A DNA stretch of 26,495 nucleotides from a virus, in IMG/VR virus record IMGVR_UViG_3300028840_005312, positions 1-26,495 of that record, one strand, 5' to 3'. The position numbers were made by a program, and so were the translations under genes. The notes beneath the pieces are model-generated. The model did not search any database. It worked only from the letters and a program-made list of their open reading frames with translations, and was not told the origin of the DNA. This document shows positions 5,803-12,579 of the stretch, piece after piece. Numbering within the stretch: the first letter of the stretch is position 1; each line of letters starts with the position of its first letter.

Positions 5803-6363
5803 TTATAATTTAAAGTCTGATTCTGGAAATTCTACATGGTTTTCTATATCAGTATATATTATAGAGTCTATAAAGTCAAGACAATTCTGATATTCATCTA
5901 ATGGAACATATACATCAAATTTAATCTTATCACAATGGACAGCCATAAAGCCTTTACCTTCAATAGGAAATGTAAAAGCATATCCATTTTGGTAAATGCA
6001 ATTATAACATTGAATCATTTCAAAATCATTTGATTCAAATGAATCAGCTTTTTCTTGTGGTATATCTGTTATTTCAATTAATTCGAATATATTATTTTTT
6101 CTTTGTGGTGTATTTATCATAAACATCATTTTATCATCTTCAATAGAATCTTTAGGACGTGATTGAGTATGCATAGGAAGAATTTTGAAGTTTGAAAAGA
6201 ATCCTACACATTCACTACTCTTAGGTTTTGCATTGAATACTCCCTTTGAAGAATATTCTTTGCATGTTACCTGCATGATATAATCATCATTATCTGACAT
6301 TATATAAGAGAATGAATCCAATCTATCACAATATGAACATAGTTTATTAGGGTCTTTTATCAT
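5803..6363 (-). CDS. hypothetical Cys-pair protein with the C-terminal tag, 186 aa
   Basis: CxxC pairs occur at C9/C12 and near residues 119-122 (QCYNC), with further single cysteines, suggesting two related metal-binding halves. The C-terminal half (GYAFTFPIEGKGFMAVHCDK) looks like a beta domain. It ends EFPESDFKL, a variant of the shared C-terminal peptide. The ATG overlaps the stop of the upstream 54-aa gene. No family recognised. Confidence 0.8.
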   Translation of the reverse strand: MIKDPNKLCSYCDRLDSFSYIMSDNDDYIMQVTCKEYSSKGVFNAKPKSSECVGFFSNFKILPMHTQSRPKDSIEDDKMMFMINTPQRKNNIFELIEITDIPQEKADSFESNDFEMIQCYNCIYQNGYAFTFPIEGKGFMAVHCDKIKFDVYVPLDEYQNCLDFIDSIIYTDIENHVEFPESDFKL

Positions 6364-6524
6364 AATAACATCTCATCTTTTTTTATAAATTCTTCATTAG
6401 TACCAAGTGTTAATAAACCTCTAAAATCATATTCCCATTTATCAACCATTTCTTTATAAAAAGCAATGATAGTAGTTTCTTTTAAAAGAGAAATAATTTT
6501 ATCTTCATGATTTAATTCTATCAT
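6360..6524 (-). CDS. small helical protein with the C-terminal tag, 54 aa
   Basis: The frame begins MIELNHEDKIISLLKETT and ends EEFIKKDEMLL, matching the shared C-terminal peptide. TAAGGAA stands 6 bases before the ATG, overlapping the stop of the upstream gene, and the stop overlaps the next ATG (ATGA). Tight coupling on both sides and the tag support it as real despite its small size. Function unknown. Confidence 0.75.
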   Translation of the reverse strand: MIELNHEDKIISLLKETTIIAFYKEMVDKWEYDFRGLLTLGTNEEFIKKDEMLL

Positions 6525-6532
6525 TGTATTCC

Positions 6533-6928
6533 TTAGATATTTTTGAATTCAGTATTGATTCTAACTGATTTATCATTGTATTCCTTTATTTTTTTTCTGC
6601 CTTCTTCAAGTGCAAAGATAAGATTGTCAATATGTTCCTCATCTTCAAGGATAACATATTCCTCTATATCTATCCATCCTGTAACAAGCATTCTGTAAGA
6701 GGCTTTGAGTCTTTTCCACATTCTAAGAAACCAATTGATATCTCCCCATTGAGAAGTCCATACCATTGTTTTATGAAAGCTCATGGTAATTTCTTCAGCT
6801 ACATTTTGATTATGTTCTATTTCAATTCTTGTCAAATGATCTTCAGAACAACAGGAACAGTTTAAAACATAGTCTATACTGTCTTCTGATTCATATATTT
6901 TCATGATGTTTTTTGATATTTCTTTCAT
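6533..6928 (-). CDS. hypothetical protein, 131 aa
   Basis: The ATG at 6928 (MKEISKNIMKIYESEDS) has AAAGGAA 6 bases upstream and is preferred over one at 6970 that overlaps the previous gene. A CSCC cluster lies near residue 24 and a Trp-rich segment (MVWTSQWGDINWFLRMWKRL) in the middle, followed by an acidic helix. A DIEEYVILEDEEHIDNLIFALEEG region resembles small beta/alpha effector folds, but no family can be named. Confidence 0.75.
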   Translation of the reverse strand: MKEISKNIMKIYESEDSIDYVLNCSCCSEDHLTRIEIEHNQNVAEEITMSFHKTMVWTSQWGDINWFLRMWKRLKASYRMLVTGWIDIEEYVILEDEEHIDNLIFALEEGRKKIKEYNDKSVRINTEFKNI

Positions 6929-6938
6929 TTCAATTCCT

Positions 6939-7202
6939 TTAATGTTTATATCCACATAGGGAACACCCAAAAGTTTCTACTGCTTCCATAACATTTCTAC
7001 ATTTTGGACATAGTTCTGATTCCCTATAACAATCACATTTATGTTTTATGAGATTTCCATCTAAATCTATATAAGGTACTGCTCTCATATGTTGATACCA
7101 AGGAAGGGGATAAGTACAATTAATCCACTCTTTAATGGATTCTGTATTATGTAGATGTTCCATTATCTGACCTCTATATAAACACAGTTCACATGTTGTC
7201 AT
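6939..7202 (-). CDS. Cys-rich zinc-binding protein, 87 aa
   Basis: Cysteine pairs lie at C4/C7 and in the C-terminal third (CDC, CPKC, CSLC). The last two CxxC pairs are 12 residues apart and would form a zinc ribbon; the middle is Trp/Tyr/Pro-rich. Its ATG overlaps the stop of the peptidyl-tRNA hydrolase gene by 4 bases, so the two are co-translated. Function unknown. Confidence 0.75.
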   Translation of the reverse strand: MTTCELCLYRGQIMEHLHNTESIKEWINCTYPLPWYQHMRAVPYIDLDGNLIKHKCDCYRESELCPKCRNVMEAVETFGCSLCGYKH

Positions 7203-7582
7203 AATAATTTTAGACTCCCTGTAATCTTGTCGATTTCATCAGACCAATATGGTCCTATGGCAATAGCAGTATAAGTAGGTACACCATTGAATTCAGTCTT
7301 TCCTGAATCCCTTATTACAGAATATGGAATGCCTGAACGTCTTGCATCATCCGATAGCATAAACAATTCTTGTTCTGTATTAACAGATAATACCACCTTT
7401 GTAAAGCTGTTCTTCAACCATATACACAATGGAGACCTATCCCTTTTGGATAAAGCACTAAATAATGCTTTAGGATTCTTTAATACAACACTCAAAGATG
7501 CATGAGCACCTTGAGCTATCATTTTACCTTTCCTCATATTCAAGTCCTTTCTAAGGACTATCACTTGTTTTACTTCTCTCAT
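7199..7582 (-). CDS. peptidyl-tRNA hydrolase, Pth2 family
   Basis: This 127-aa protein carries the Pth2 signature in order: KQVIVLRKDLNMRKGKMIAQ with GAHAS (residues 5-29), KVVLSVNTEQEL (62-73), IRDSGKTEF (90-98) and AIAIGP (106-111). Family members cleave peptidyl-tRNA to release free tRNA and are typical of archaea and eukaryotes, with scattered bacterial and phage copies. Full length for the family. GGAAG stands 5 bases before the ATG; the gene starts within the end of the upstream membrane gene. With three tRNA genes in the window, tRNA recycling or protection during infection is a reasonable role. Confidence 0.9.
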   Translation of the reverse strand: MREVKQVIVLRKDLNMRKGKMIAQGAHASLSVVLKNPKALFSALSKRDRSPLCIWLKNSFTKVVLSVNTEQELFMLSDDARRSGIPYSVIRDSGKTEFNGVPTYTAIAIGPYWSDEIDKITGSLKLL

Positions 7583-7829
7583 AACTTCCTATTTCCTCTA
7601 CCATAGATGGGTATATACGCATATATACACATTCAATAAGTTCATCATCTCTGCATGGTGCTCTATATATCTCTACATATGGAACATCAGGTTCATCAAT
7701 GATTCTTGATATTTGTGGTTCTTTTTCAATATATACTTCTTCTTTTTTTGTTAAATCTATAATTATTAGTGCTATAAAGCATAAAAAAGATGATAAAAAA
7801 AACATAGCTATTATATAATTTTTTTTCAT
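7551..7829 (-). CDS. single-pass membrane-anchored protein, 92 aa
   Basis: A basic start (MKKN) and one hydrophobic helix (about residues 4-26) are followed by a charged soluble part with two cysteines (APCRDDELIECVYM). It may be an inner-membrane protein with a periplasmic domain or a signal-anchor protein. No lipobox is clear. It overlaps the genes on both sides, 4 bases upstream and 32 bases downstream. Confidence 0.75.
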   Translation of the reverse strand: MKKNYIIAMFFLSSFLCFIALIIIDLTKKEEVYIEKEPQISRIIDEPDVPYVEIYRAPCRDDELIECVYMRIYPSMVEEIGSYERSKTSDSP

Positions 7830-8131
7830 ATCTCAAAATCTTCCTTTTTTAAGAATTCAATGGGATTGTTTTTGGGTCTCTCATGTTCAGCTATAAACTC
7901 ATCACGTCTTCTTTTAAGTTCCTCAAACATTCTATCATCTTCTGCTCTTTGTCTTTCCTGTCTTTCTTCTGCAAATCTTCTTAGGTGAGCTTGGTTTCTT
8001 TCTCTTTGATTACGTAATGCTTCAGAAATAATATCACTATGTCTTTTTCTTTTTGATAATCTTTTTACAAAAGGCCATATCAAAACCAATATTGCAATAA
8101 CAATTAATACTATATACTTAGTGTATATCAT
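7826..8131 (-). CDS. membrane-anchored charged-helix protein with the C-terminal tag
   Basis: One transmembrane helix (about residues 5-23) is followed by a long, highly charged Arg/Glu-rich helix (about 25-90). The last ten residues, EFLKKEDFEI, match the shared C-terminal peptide and would be presented at the end of a rod on the membrane surface. The ATG overlaps the stop of the previous gene. Role unknown; a membrane tether for whatever binds the tag is a testable idea. Confidence 0.8.
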   Translation of the reverse strand: MIYTKYIVLIVIAILVLIWPFVKRLSKRKRHSDIISEALRNQRERNQAHLRRFAEERQERQRAEDDRMFEELKRRRDEFIAEHERPKNNPIEFLKKEDFEI

Positions 8132-8334
8132 GATTTATTTTGATGGTTCCATTTCATTCTTTGATTATATCTATACACCCAATGAATCTCTTTGTATGAA
8201 AGTTCATTATGCTCTACAGGATATAGCGTTCCGCATTCATAACATGATTCTACAAGAACAGAAAAGACTTCCTTTCCTGTTGGGCCTACCCTTCTTCTAT
8301 CTCCTACATGATGACCACATATATCACATTTCAT
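8128..8334 (-). CDS. zinc-finger protein, 68 aa
   Basis: C3, C6, C31 and C34 (MKCDICGHH and SCYECG) form a zinc ribbon, with a VGDRRRVGPTG turn between the pairs, similar in layout to YgiT-type zinc fingers. A basic aromatic tail follows. The start overlaps the end of the upstream tagged gene. Probably a small nucleic-acid or protein-binding module; no family is claimed. Confidence 0.75.
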   Translation of the reverse strand: MKCDICGHHVGDRRRVGPTGKEVFSVLVESCYECGTLYPVEHNELSYKEIHWVYRYNQRMKWNHQNKS

Positions 8335-8780
8335 AACATAAAATCATCCTCACTAAGAAAATCTCTTTCTTTTTTAATTAATCCACTTAATGTTATTTCA
8401 TCTTTATCTCCATATGCTTCATTCTTTACATCACTAATAGAAAGATCAGTAGGAATTTCATTCTCAAGATCATATACACCACGTCTAACTGTTCTAATAT
8501 ATCCTGCTTTGTATAAATAATTTCTATAAGTATCCATTGAATTTATATAACCTAAAAATCCTCTATCTTTCAAGTATTTTATTAAATCTATTCTTGTATG
8601 ATACCCCAAGTCATTTTGATTTTCTTCAGTAAAAAAATTTTTTACAGCATCCCATAAGCTTGTCATTGGTTGAATAGTCCATTCTTCTTTTGAGTTATAT
8701 TCTTCACTTGCATCCCATACATCAGAATACTTCTTTTTATATATATCATTTATTAATTTCACAATATCTTCTGATTTCAT
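8331..8780 (-). CDS. possible winged-helix protein with the C-terminal tag, 149 aa
   Basis: Residues about 60-112 (TRIDLIKYLKDRGFLGY, SMDTYRNYLYKAGYI, RRGVYDLE) have the helix-helix-wing pattern of a winged helix-turn-helix. It ends DFLSEDDFML, one of the clearest copies of the shared C-terminal peptide. AGGAA lies 7 bases before the ATG, which overlaps the previous stop by one base. It is a candidate reader of the TGACA operators, but that is inference. Confidence 0.75.
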   Translation of the reverse strand: MKSEDIVKLINDIYKKKYSDVWDASEEYNSKEEWTIQPMTSLWDAVKNFFTEENQNDLGYHTRIDLIKYLKDRGFLGYINSMDTYRNYLYKAGYIRTVRRGVYDLENEIPTDLSISDVKNEAYGDKDEITLSGLIKKERDFLSEDDFML

Positions 8781-8956
8781 TATATGATTCCTACTTCTTG
8801 AGATTCTATTTGCCTTTCAAGTTCAGTTATCTGTTTTACAAGATCATCTATCATTTCTTGCTTTTGTCTTATATTATCTGCCATTGCTCTAATCACAGAA
8901 TCTTTATCAATTTCTCTTTGTTTTTGTTTTTTCTTTCCAAGTAAATCATCAAACAT
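8780..8956 (-). CDS. small coiled-coil protein, 58 aa
   Basis: The ATG at 8956 (MFDDLLGKKKQKQREID) is chosen because GAGG, inside the last codons of the upstream gene, stands 9 bases before it. After a basic patch the protein is one continuous amphipathic helix (SVIRAMADNIRQKQEM onwards), a likely dimeric coiled coil. Function unknown. Confidence 0.7.
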   Translation of the reverse strand: MFDDLLGKKKQKQREIDKDSVIRAMADNIRQKQEMIDDLVKQITELERQIESQEVGII

Positions 8957-9266
8957 TGAAATCATCCTCTGAAAAAAGGAATGTATTTTGATGTTCCTTT
9001 TTTTGTTTTTTTAATTTATTCAATTTTGAATCTACCCTTCCACGAATTGTACATTCATATGGAAGCACATCTTTTGATAGCATATTATCATTCTCATAGT
9101 ATACAACAGTTCCATAAGCATCAAAATCTTTCGTATAACCTTGTTTTAATCCACACTTAATACATTCTTTACATTTAATTAAACGATGATTTACGCCATT
9201 AGCATCTATCACATCTTCATATCGTGTTAGAATTTTTTCCCATTGATGTAGTATTCTTCCACTCAT
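8949..9266 (-). CDS. Cys-cluster protein with the C-terminal tag, 105 aa
   Basis: C32, C35 and C38 (KCKECIKCG) with C72 could bind one zinc ion. The C-terminal part is basic (RVDSKLNKLKKQKKEHQ) and then ends TFLFSEDDFNV, the shared acidic peptide. A basic segment before an acidic tip recalls nucleic-acid-binding proteins with autoinhibitory or partner-binding tails. It overlaps both neighbours by a few bases. No family recognised. Confidence 0.75.
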   Translation of the reverse strand: MSGRILHQWEKILTRYEDVIDANGVNHRLIKCKECIKCGLKQGYTKDFDAYGTVVYYENDNMLSKDVLPYECTIRGRVDSKLNKLKKQKKEHQNTFLFSEDDFNV

Positions 9267-9523
9267 ATAATAAATTGAACTCCTGCCATTATTGTATATA
9301 TTAACATGTAAGCTATTACAACATATTTGGCATTGAAATGTTTATCAATAATCCATACAAAAGGCATTAGATAGGCTACTCTCAAGGCCATTACTTGATT
9401 TAAAGACATATCAAATGTTCTCATGCACCATAGATGCCAAGGATTTTTCTCTACTCCTAAATAAACAGTAAAGACACTATCAGCTATGATTAATATTAAT
9501 AATGTTATACTCCACGGTTTCAC
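9263..9523 (-). CDS. three-helix membrane protein, 86 aa
   Basis: Hydrophobic segments at about residues 5-22, 43-60 and 65-84 fill most of the protein. The pattern of D15 and E25-x-NP in the first loop resembles the DUF5658 family of small membrane proteins, a low-certainty comparison. Its stop overlaps the start of the next gene by 4 bases. Inner membrane location expected. Confidence 0.75.
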   Translation of the reverse strand: MKPWSITLLILIIADSVFTVYLGVEKNPWHLWCMRTFDMSLNQVMALRVAYLMPFVWIIDKHFNAKYVVIAYMLIYTIMAGVQFII

Positions 9524-9538
9524 ATTTCACATCTCTTT

Positions 9539-10231
9539 CTAGAATGGTATCTCATCATCATTATCTATATACTCTATTGGATCAGGATCAAAAGCATCCT
9601 TTAGTGGATTAGAACTAAAATCTTCCATTGAAAATAATACTGAATTATCTTTTAAATGCTTGTTTTTTTCTATCAGCATTTTATTTTCTTGTGTTAGATT
9701 AATTATATCTTCTTTTAATTCATCTCTTTCTTCTTTTAGTTCTCTTTTTTCTACTTCTAACTCATTTATTATGTTAGATAAATAATTGGTTTCTTCTTTT
9801 AAATCTTTTTCTAAATTCTTTATAATTTCACAGTCTTCACAATCACATTCAGGTTCTAATCCATCAGATATTAAATTATTACATGCTAAATTCATCATAC
9901 ATCGTTCCATCTTATATGTTGAATGATCACATTTTTCAAATAGCTTGTTTAGAAATAAAGAAATAGTTTCATCTGATATCTCTTTCCATTTTGGATCACG
10001 ATTTTTTGTTTCCTGTATTAATTTTTGTTTTTCTTTTTCCTGCTTTTTTTTGACAGTCATTTCAATAAGTCTTAATGTCATTGCAGGAAGATCAGAAGAC
10101 CTAAATGAACTATGACTATTGTTTATTTTAATCCATGCACCATTTTGTCTAATATAAGGCAATTTTCCATGACATGATAAATAAGCCTGTTCATATGCTT
10201 CAATTCTTTCTTGAGTAGTTAATGTTGTCAT
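9539..10231 (-). CDS. coiled-coil protein with an SSB-like C-terminal tip, 230 aa
   Basis: An N-terminal domain (1-60, with GKLPYIRQNGAWIKIN) is followed by a Lys-rich helix, a Cys cluster (C129, C131, C134) and a long coiled coil (about 136-194). Residues 199-205 (LFSMEDF) resemble the C-terminal tag found in other proteins here. The end, IDNDDEIPF, matches the acidic tip by which bacterial SSB recruits partners (consensus DDDIPF). The rest of the protein is not an SSB. It may compete for SSB-binding proteins of the host or bind the same phage partner as the tag. Confidence 0.8.
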   Translation of the reverse strand: MTTLTTQERIEAYEQAYLSCHGKLPYIRQNGAWIKINNSHSSFRSSDLPAMTLRLIEMTVKKKQEKEKQKLIQETKNRDPKWKEISDETISLFLNKLFEKCDHSTYKMERCMMNLACNNLISDGLEPECDCEDCEIIKNLEKDLKEETNYLSNIINELEVEKRELKEERDELKEDIINLTQENKMLIEKNKHLKDNSVLFSMEDFSSNPLKDAFDPDPIEYIDNDDEIPF

Positions 10232-10232
10232 G

Positions 10233-10817
10233 TTACACCATCATCTTAGGTTTTTTCATTTCTTTTTCTTTGTACCATTTTTCTATTTCATCAAAAACTT
10301 TATCTACTTGATTTGAGAAAATTACAAATTCCTTTTTGATTATTCCCATTTTATTATCTTTAAAATAGATTTCTACAAGAGTATTCTTACCGTTCATTGT
10401 TTGTTCAGATACAAGAGGAAATACCACAAATGATGATTCCTTTTTTCTATGTTCAAATGCTTCATCATCCTGTAAGAATTCTATTTCTATTTTTTTATCC
10501 AAAACTATTTTATCAATCATTAGCTTTTCTGTACGAAATTCTTCATATCCTAAATATAAACTGAAAGACATATCCTTGAATATATCAACCAAGAAGTATG
10601 ATGAACGAATATCCTCAAACTTTCTATATGTCTCATTTTTATGATGCACTCTTGTAACTATACTAATAGGAACATTGATTTCATGTAAGAGTTGCTGCTT
10701 ATATTGTTTTTCATATTCCTCATCAGTCATTTCTTCACTTCTACTGATACCAATAAACAAAAATCCAATCAGTAGAAATATAATTGTAACTATTGAAAAT
10801 CCCTTTACTCCATTCAT
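10233..10817 (-). CDS. membrane-anchored protein, 194 aa
   Basis: One hydrophobic segment (about residues 7-23) at the N-terminus is followed by a charged linker and a soluble beta-rich domain (from NVPISIVTRVHHKNETY onwards) ending in a basic helix (KWYKEKEMKKPKMMV). It looks like a signal-anchored protein, with the domain outside the inner membrane or facing the cytoplasm. AAGGAG stands 6 bases before the ATG. No family recognised. Confidence 0.75.
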   Translation of the reverse strand: MNGVKGFSIVTIIFLLIGFLFIGISRSEEMTDEEYEKQYKQQLLHEINVPISIVTRVHHKNETYRKFEDIRSSYFLVDIFKDMSFSLYLGYEEFRTEKLMIDKIVLDKKIEIEFLQDDEAFEHRKKESSFVVFPLVSEQTMNGKNTLVEIYFKDNKMGIIKKEFVIFSNQVDKVFDEIEKWYKEKEMKKPKMMV

Positions 10818-10820
10818 AGT

Positions 10821-11144
10821 TTATCTCCTTATGTAATCTCCATGATAATATTTATATGTAAGAAGCTTCTCAATTACTTGACCGTGACAGGGTTTTGGAT
10901 GACACCAACATATGAGGTTAATTTGTGAATGTTTGATTAGGTTTGCAAATAGAATATGTAAATATTCTGTTATCTCTTTATCTTCTTCTATTAATTTTCT
11001 TATTATCCAATTCTCATATTGATTTATTGCTTCTTCTCTTGTGAGATATTTGGATACCTTGAAAGGATTGCCTAAAGGAGAAGGTCTGCCTATATAAAAG
11101 CCTTCTCCTTGATAGGTCTTTTTATTTCTAATATTTATATTCAC
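10821..11144 (-). CDS. DUF4326 family protein
   Basis: The protein has the two hallmarks of DUF4326: GRPSPLGNPF (residues 19-28) and LICWCHPKPCHG (77-88), with Cys/His residues that may bind metal or form an active site. It is of family length (107 aa). The start is GTG, supported by AAGGA 8 bases upstream. DUF4326 genes are common in phages and sporadic in bacteria; the biochemical role is unknown to me. It is the first gene after the tRNA-Ser pair. Confidence 0.85.
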   Translation of the reverse strand: MNINIRNKKTYQGEGFYIGRPSPLGNPFKVSKYLTREEAINQYENWIIRKLIEEDKEITEYLHILFANLIKHSQINLICWCHPKPCHGQVIEKLLTYKYYHGDYIRR

Positions 11145-11175
11145 AAGTTATATCCTTACATTAACAAATTTAAAA

Positions 11176-11271
11176 TGGAGGAAGGTAAGGGATTCGAACC
11201 CTTGGAAGACTTTATTCAAGCCCCCGTTGGTTTTCAAGACCAATGCAATAATCCATCTCTGCCAACCTTCC
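11176..11271 (-). tRNA. tRNA-Ser(UGA)
   Basis: A full cloverleaf with a long variable arm: acceptor GGAAGGT/ACCTTCC, anticodon stem TTGGT/ACCAA with loop CTTGAAA (anticodon TGA, minus strand 11236-11234), T-stem AAGGG/CCCTT with TTCGAAT loop, and an encoded CCA. The discriminator base is T, unusual for bacterial tRNA-Ser (normally G). It lies 3 bases after tRNA-Ser(GCU) and is surely processed from the same transcript. It reads UCA and UCG codons. Confidence 0.95.
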
Positions 11272-11274
11272 TTG

Positions 11275-11361
11275 TGGAGGTAGGAAGGGGATTCGAACCC
11301 CTAGAGGTTATTAGCCCCGACAGATTAGCAATCTGCTCCAATACCATTCTGGCATCCTACC
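11275..11361 (-). tRNA. tRNA-Ser(GCU)
   Basis: A full cloverleaf with acceptor GGTAGGA/TCCTACC, anticodon stem GCAGA/TCTGT with loop TTGCTAA (anticodon GCT), a long variable arm, T-stem with TTCGAAT loop, and an encoded CCA. As in its neighbour, base 73 is T with an A at position -1 that could pair with it. It reads AGU and AGC codons. It follows the gene that ends at 11357, overlapping its last bases. Confidence 0.95.
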
Positions 11362-11608
11362 TCTTTTTCCCTACAACATCATCCTTTCCATTAGGAACAT
11401 TAATATAATCTATATGCACTTCCATTCCACAAGCATCACAATGTAGATAATGAGAATCATCAGACCATACCTCATCCCATAGATGAATTCCTTGTGAGCA
11501 ATTACTAAACTTCCATGCATTAAGGATCAAATCAAATTTCTCATCACTTAAGTTCCCTTGATCTAATGGATGAGTAATACCAACATATTTATTTATTATC
11601 TTTGTCAT
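11357..11608 (-). CDS. small zinc-binding protein, 83 aa
   Basis: The ATG at 11608 (MTKIINKYVGITHPL) is preferred to a GTG at 11626 whose ribosome binding site would touch the start codon. H53 with C57 and C60 (HYLHCDACG), with C37 and H42 nearby, could bind zinc. Its stop overlaps the 5' end of tRNA-Ser(GCU) by 5 bases, so tRNA processing must cut this mRNA at its end. Function unknown. Confidence 0.65.
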   Translation of the reverse strand: MTKIINKYVGITHPLDQGNLSDEKFDLILNAWKFSNCSQGIHLWDEVWSDDSHYLHCDACGMEVHIDYINVPNGKDDVVGKKR

Positions 11609-11798
11609 TTTCTTTTTTCTTGCCACCTTTAATTACTATAGGGTCTCCTTTATATTCAGGTTTCTTATTTTTCTTTTCATTTACCTGTATAAAAACATAT
11701 GAAATTCCTGCTATAAGAAGTCCAATTAGAAGGAATAACATAGTCCAAAGAAACCCACCTATTGCTGCTTGAAATGCTATTACCATACAATTCCACAT
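11589..11798 (-). CDS. single-pass membrane protein with basic tail, 69 aa
   Basis: One long hydrophobic segment (about residues 12-36) is followed by a Lys-rich tail (KGGKKKENDKDNK). The ATG overlaps the previous stop by one base (TAATG), with GGGGAG upstream. It is expected in the inner membrane with the tail inside the cell. It overlaps the next gene. Role unknown. Confidence 0.7.
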   Translation of the reverse strand: MWNCMVIAFQAAIGGFLWTMLFLLIGLLIAGISYVFIQVNEKKNKKPEYKGDPIVIKGGKKKENDKDNK

Positions 11799-12019
11799 TA
11801 GTCATATTCTCCCCATTCATTATCATAACTCCAATCATCGTTATCACGATATTGGCGTTTCCGTTTCCTTTTCTTTTTCTTCCCACCACCTTTTTTTGGT
11901 TCACCCATGAAGTAAATATCAATAGCTGTTTGAGCTTTTTGTTTTTCTTCAGGAGTTTTTGCATCATCCCTTGCCTTCTGCAATCGTTCTAATTCACCCG
12001 TAGGTGCATACTTATCCAT
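11798..12019 (-). CDS. small protein with polybasic segment and acidic tail, 73 aa
   Basis: A helical N-terminal half (LERLQKARDDAKTPEEKQKA) leads into a GGGKKKKRKRKRQ polybasic segment at about 44-56 and then an acidic aromatic tail (DNDDWSYDNEWGEYD). The polybasic run could bind nucleic acid or membrane surface, with the tail as internal mask. AAGGAG stands before the ATG. No family recognised. Confidence 0.7.
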   Translation of the reverse strand: MDKYAPTGELERLQKARDDAKTPEEKQKAQTAIDIYFMGEPKKGGGKKKKRKRKRQYRDNDDWSYDNEWGEYD

Positions 12020-12034
12020 AATGTTTCAATCTCC

Positions 12035-12508
12035 TTAAGAAAATTCTATTGTTGAAAGCAAAAAAGTATCATAAGATTCACCCTTGACAACATTTTCACA
12101 CCATTGAGGAAAATCCTTATCCTTGTAATAGCGTTTACATCTTTCAATGAAGACCTTCAAACGCTTTATAATAGATGGTGGAATCTCAACAACTTCTTGA
12201 GGATTTGGATTTTCATACATCAGAATATTATCATCATCAAAATAAAGTTGCTTTTGAGTATATGACTTCTGAACAAAATATTCTGTATGATTCTTCCATT
12301 TATCAGCACGTAATTTTGCAATCTTTGCACCAAATCCAGGAACAGGCTTGTTTTCAATGTAATCAAATCTATCAATCGAATTACAAAGAGTAAATCCAAT
12401 CATCACACTATCAGGATCATTATTATCAATCCCACACCACATAACACCCTTTTTCCTACCGTTTTTCCTACCGTTTTTCCTAATGTATTCAATCTTTTCA
12501 GTTTCCAT
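12035..12508 (-). CDS. hypothetical protein with N-terminal KNGR repeats, 157 aa
   Basis: Residues 11-20 repeat KNGR as the result of a 12-bp tandem DNA repeat (12451-12483). Downstream segments such as GVMWCGIDNNDPDSVMIGFTLC and KSYTQKQLYFDDDNILM look like a compact alpha/beta domain, followed by a basic helix. AAAGGAGA lies 7 bases before the ATG. Two candidate promoters precede it (12525-12532 and 12552-12578). Function unknown. Confidence 0.8.
   Translation of the reverse strand: METEKIEYIRKNGRKNGRKKGVMWCGIDNNDPDSVMIGFTLCNSIDRFDYIENKPVPGFGAKIAKLRADKWKNHTEYFVQKSYTQKQLYFDDDNILMYENPNPQEVVEIPPSIIKRLKVFIERCKRYYKDKDFPQWCENVVKGESYDTFLLSTIEFS
12451..12483. repeat. 12-bp tandem repeat inside a coding region
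   Basis: The unit TTTTTCCTACCG occurs twice followed by nine more bases of the unit. In the minus-strand gene it encodes KNGRKNGRK. Copy number could vary by replication slippage without breaking the frame, since the unit is four codons. Confidence 0.7.
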
Positions 12509-12524
12509 AGTATTTCTCCTTTCA

Positions 12525-12532
12525 TATTTATA
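12525..12532 (-). promoter_or_regulatory. possible T4-late-type promoter box
   Basis: TATAAATA on the minus strand lies 17 bases before the ATG at 12508. The same octamer precedes the sheath and tube genes. In sequence this rich in AT it can occur by chance, and a sigma70-like promoter is also present here. Confidence 0.3.
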
Positions 12533-12551
12533 AATCTATGGTTTTGTCCTT

Positions 12552-12578
12552 CTTATAACATTTAAAATTAAATGTCAA
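12552..12578 (-). promoter_or_regulatory. sigma70-like promoter inside the long operon
   Basis: TTGACA (12578-12573, minus) is followed 15 bases later by TATAAG (12557-12552). The spacing is short. It lies at the stop of the Qng1-like gene and would boost the genes from 12508 leftwards, including the tRNAs. Confidence 0.5.
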
Positions 12579-12579
12579 G

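Noticed and set aside
11109-11408. 99-aa plus-strand frame over the tRNA-Ser genes
   Set aside because: It is the antisense of two tRNA genes; its repeated EEGKGFEPLE-like residues come from the shared tRNA T-arm.
11677-11967. 96-aa minus-strand frame overlapping two coupled genes
   Set aside because: It overlaps the genes 11589-11798 and 11798-12019, which have proper ribosome sites and a TAATG junction.
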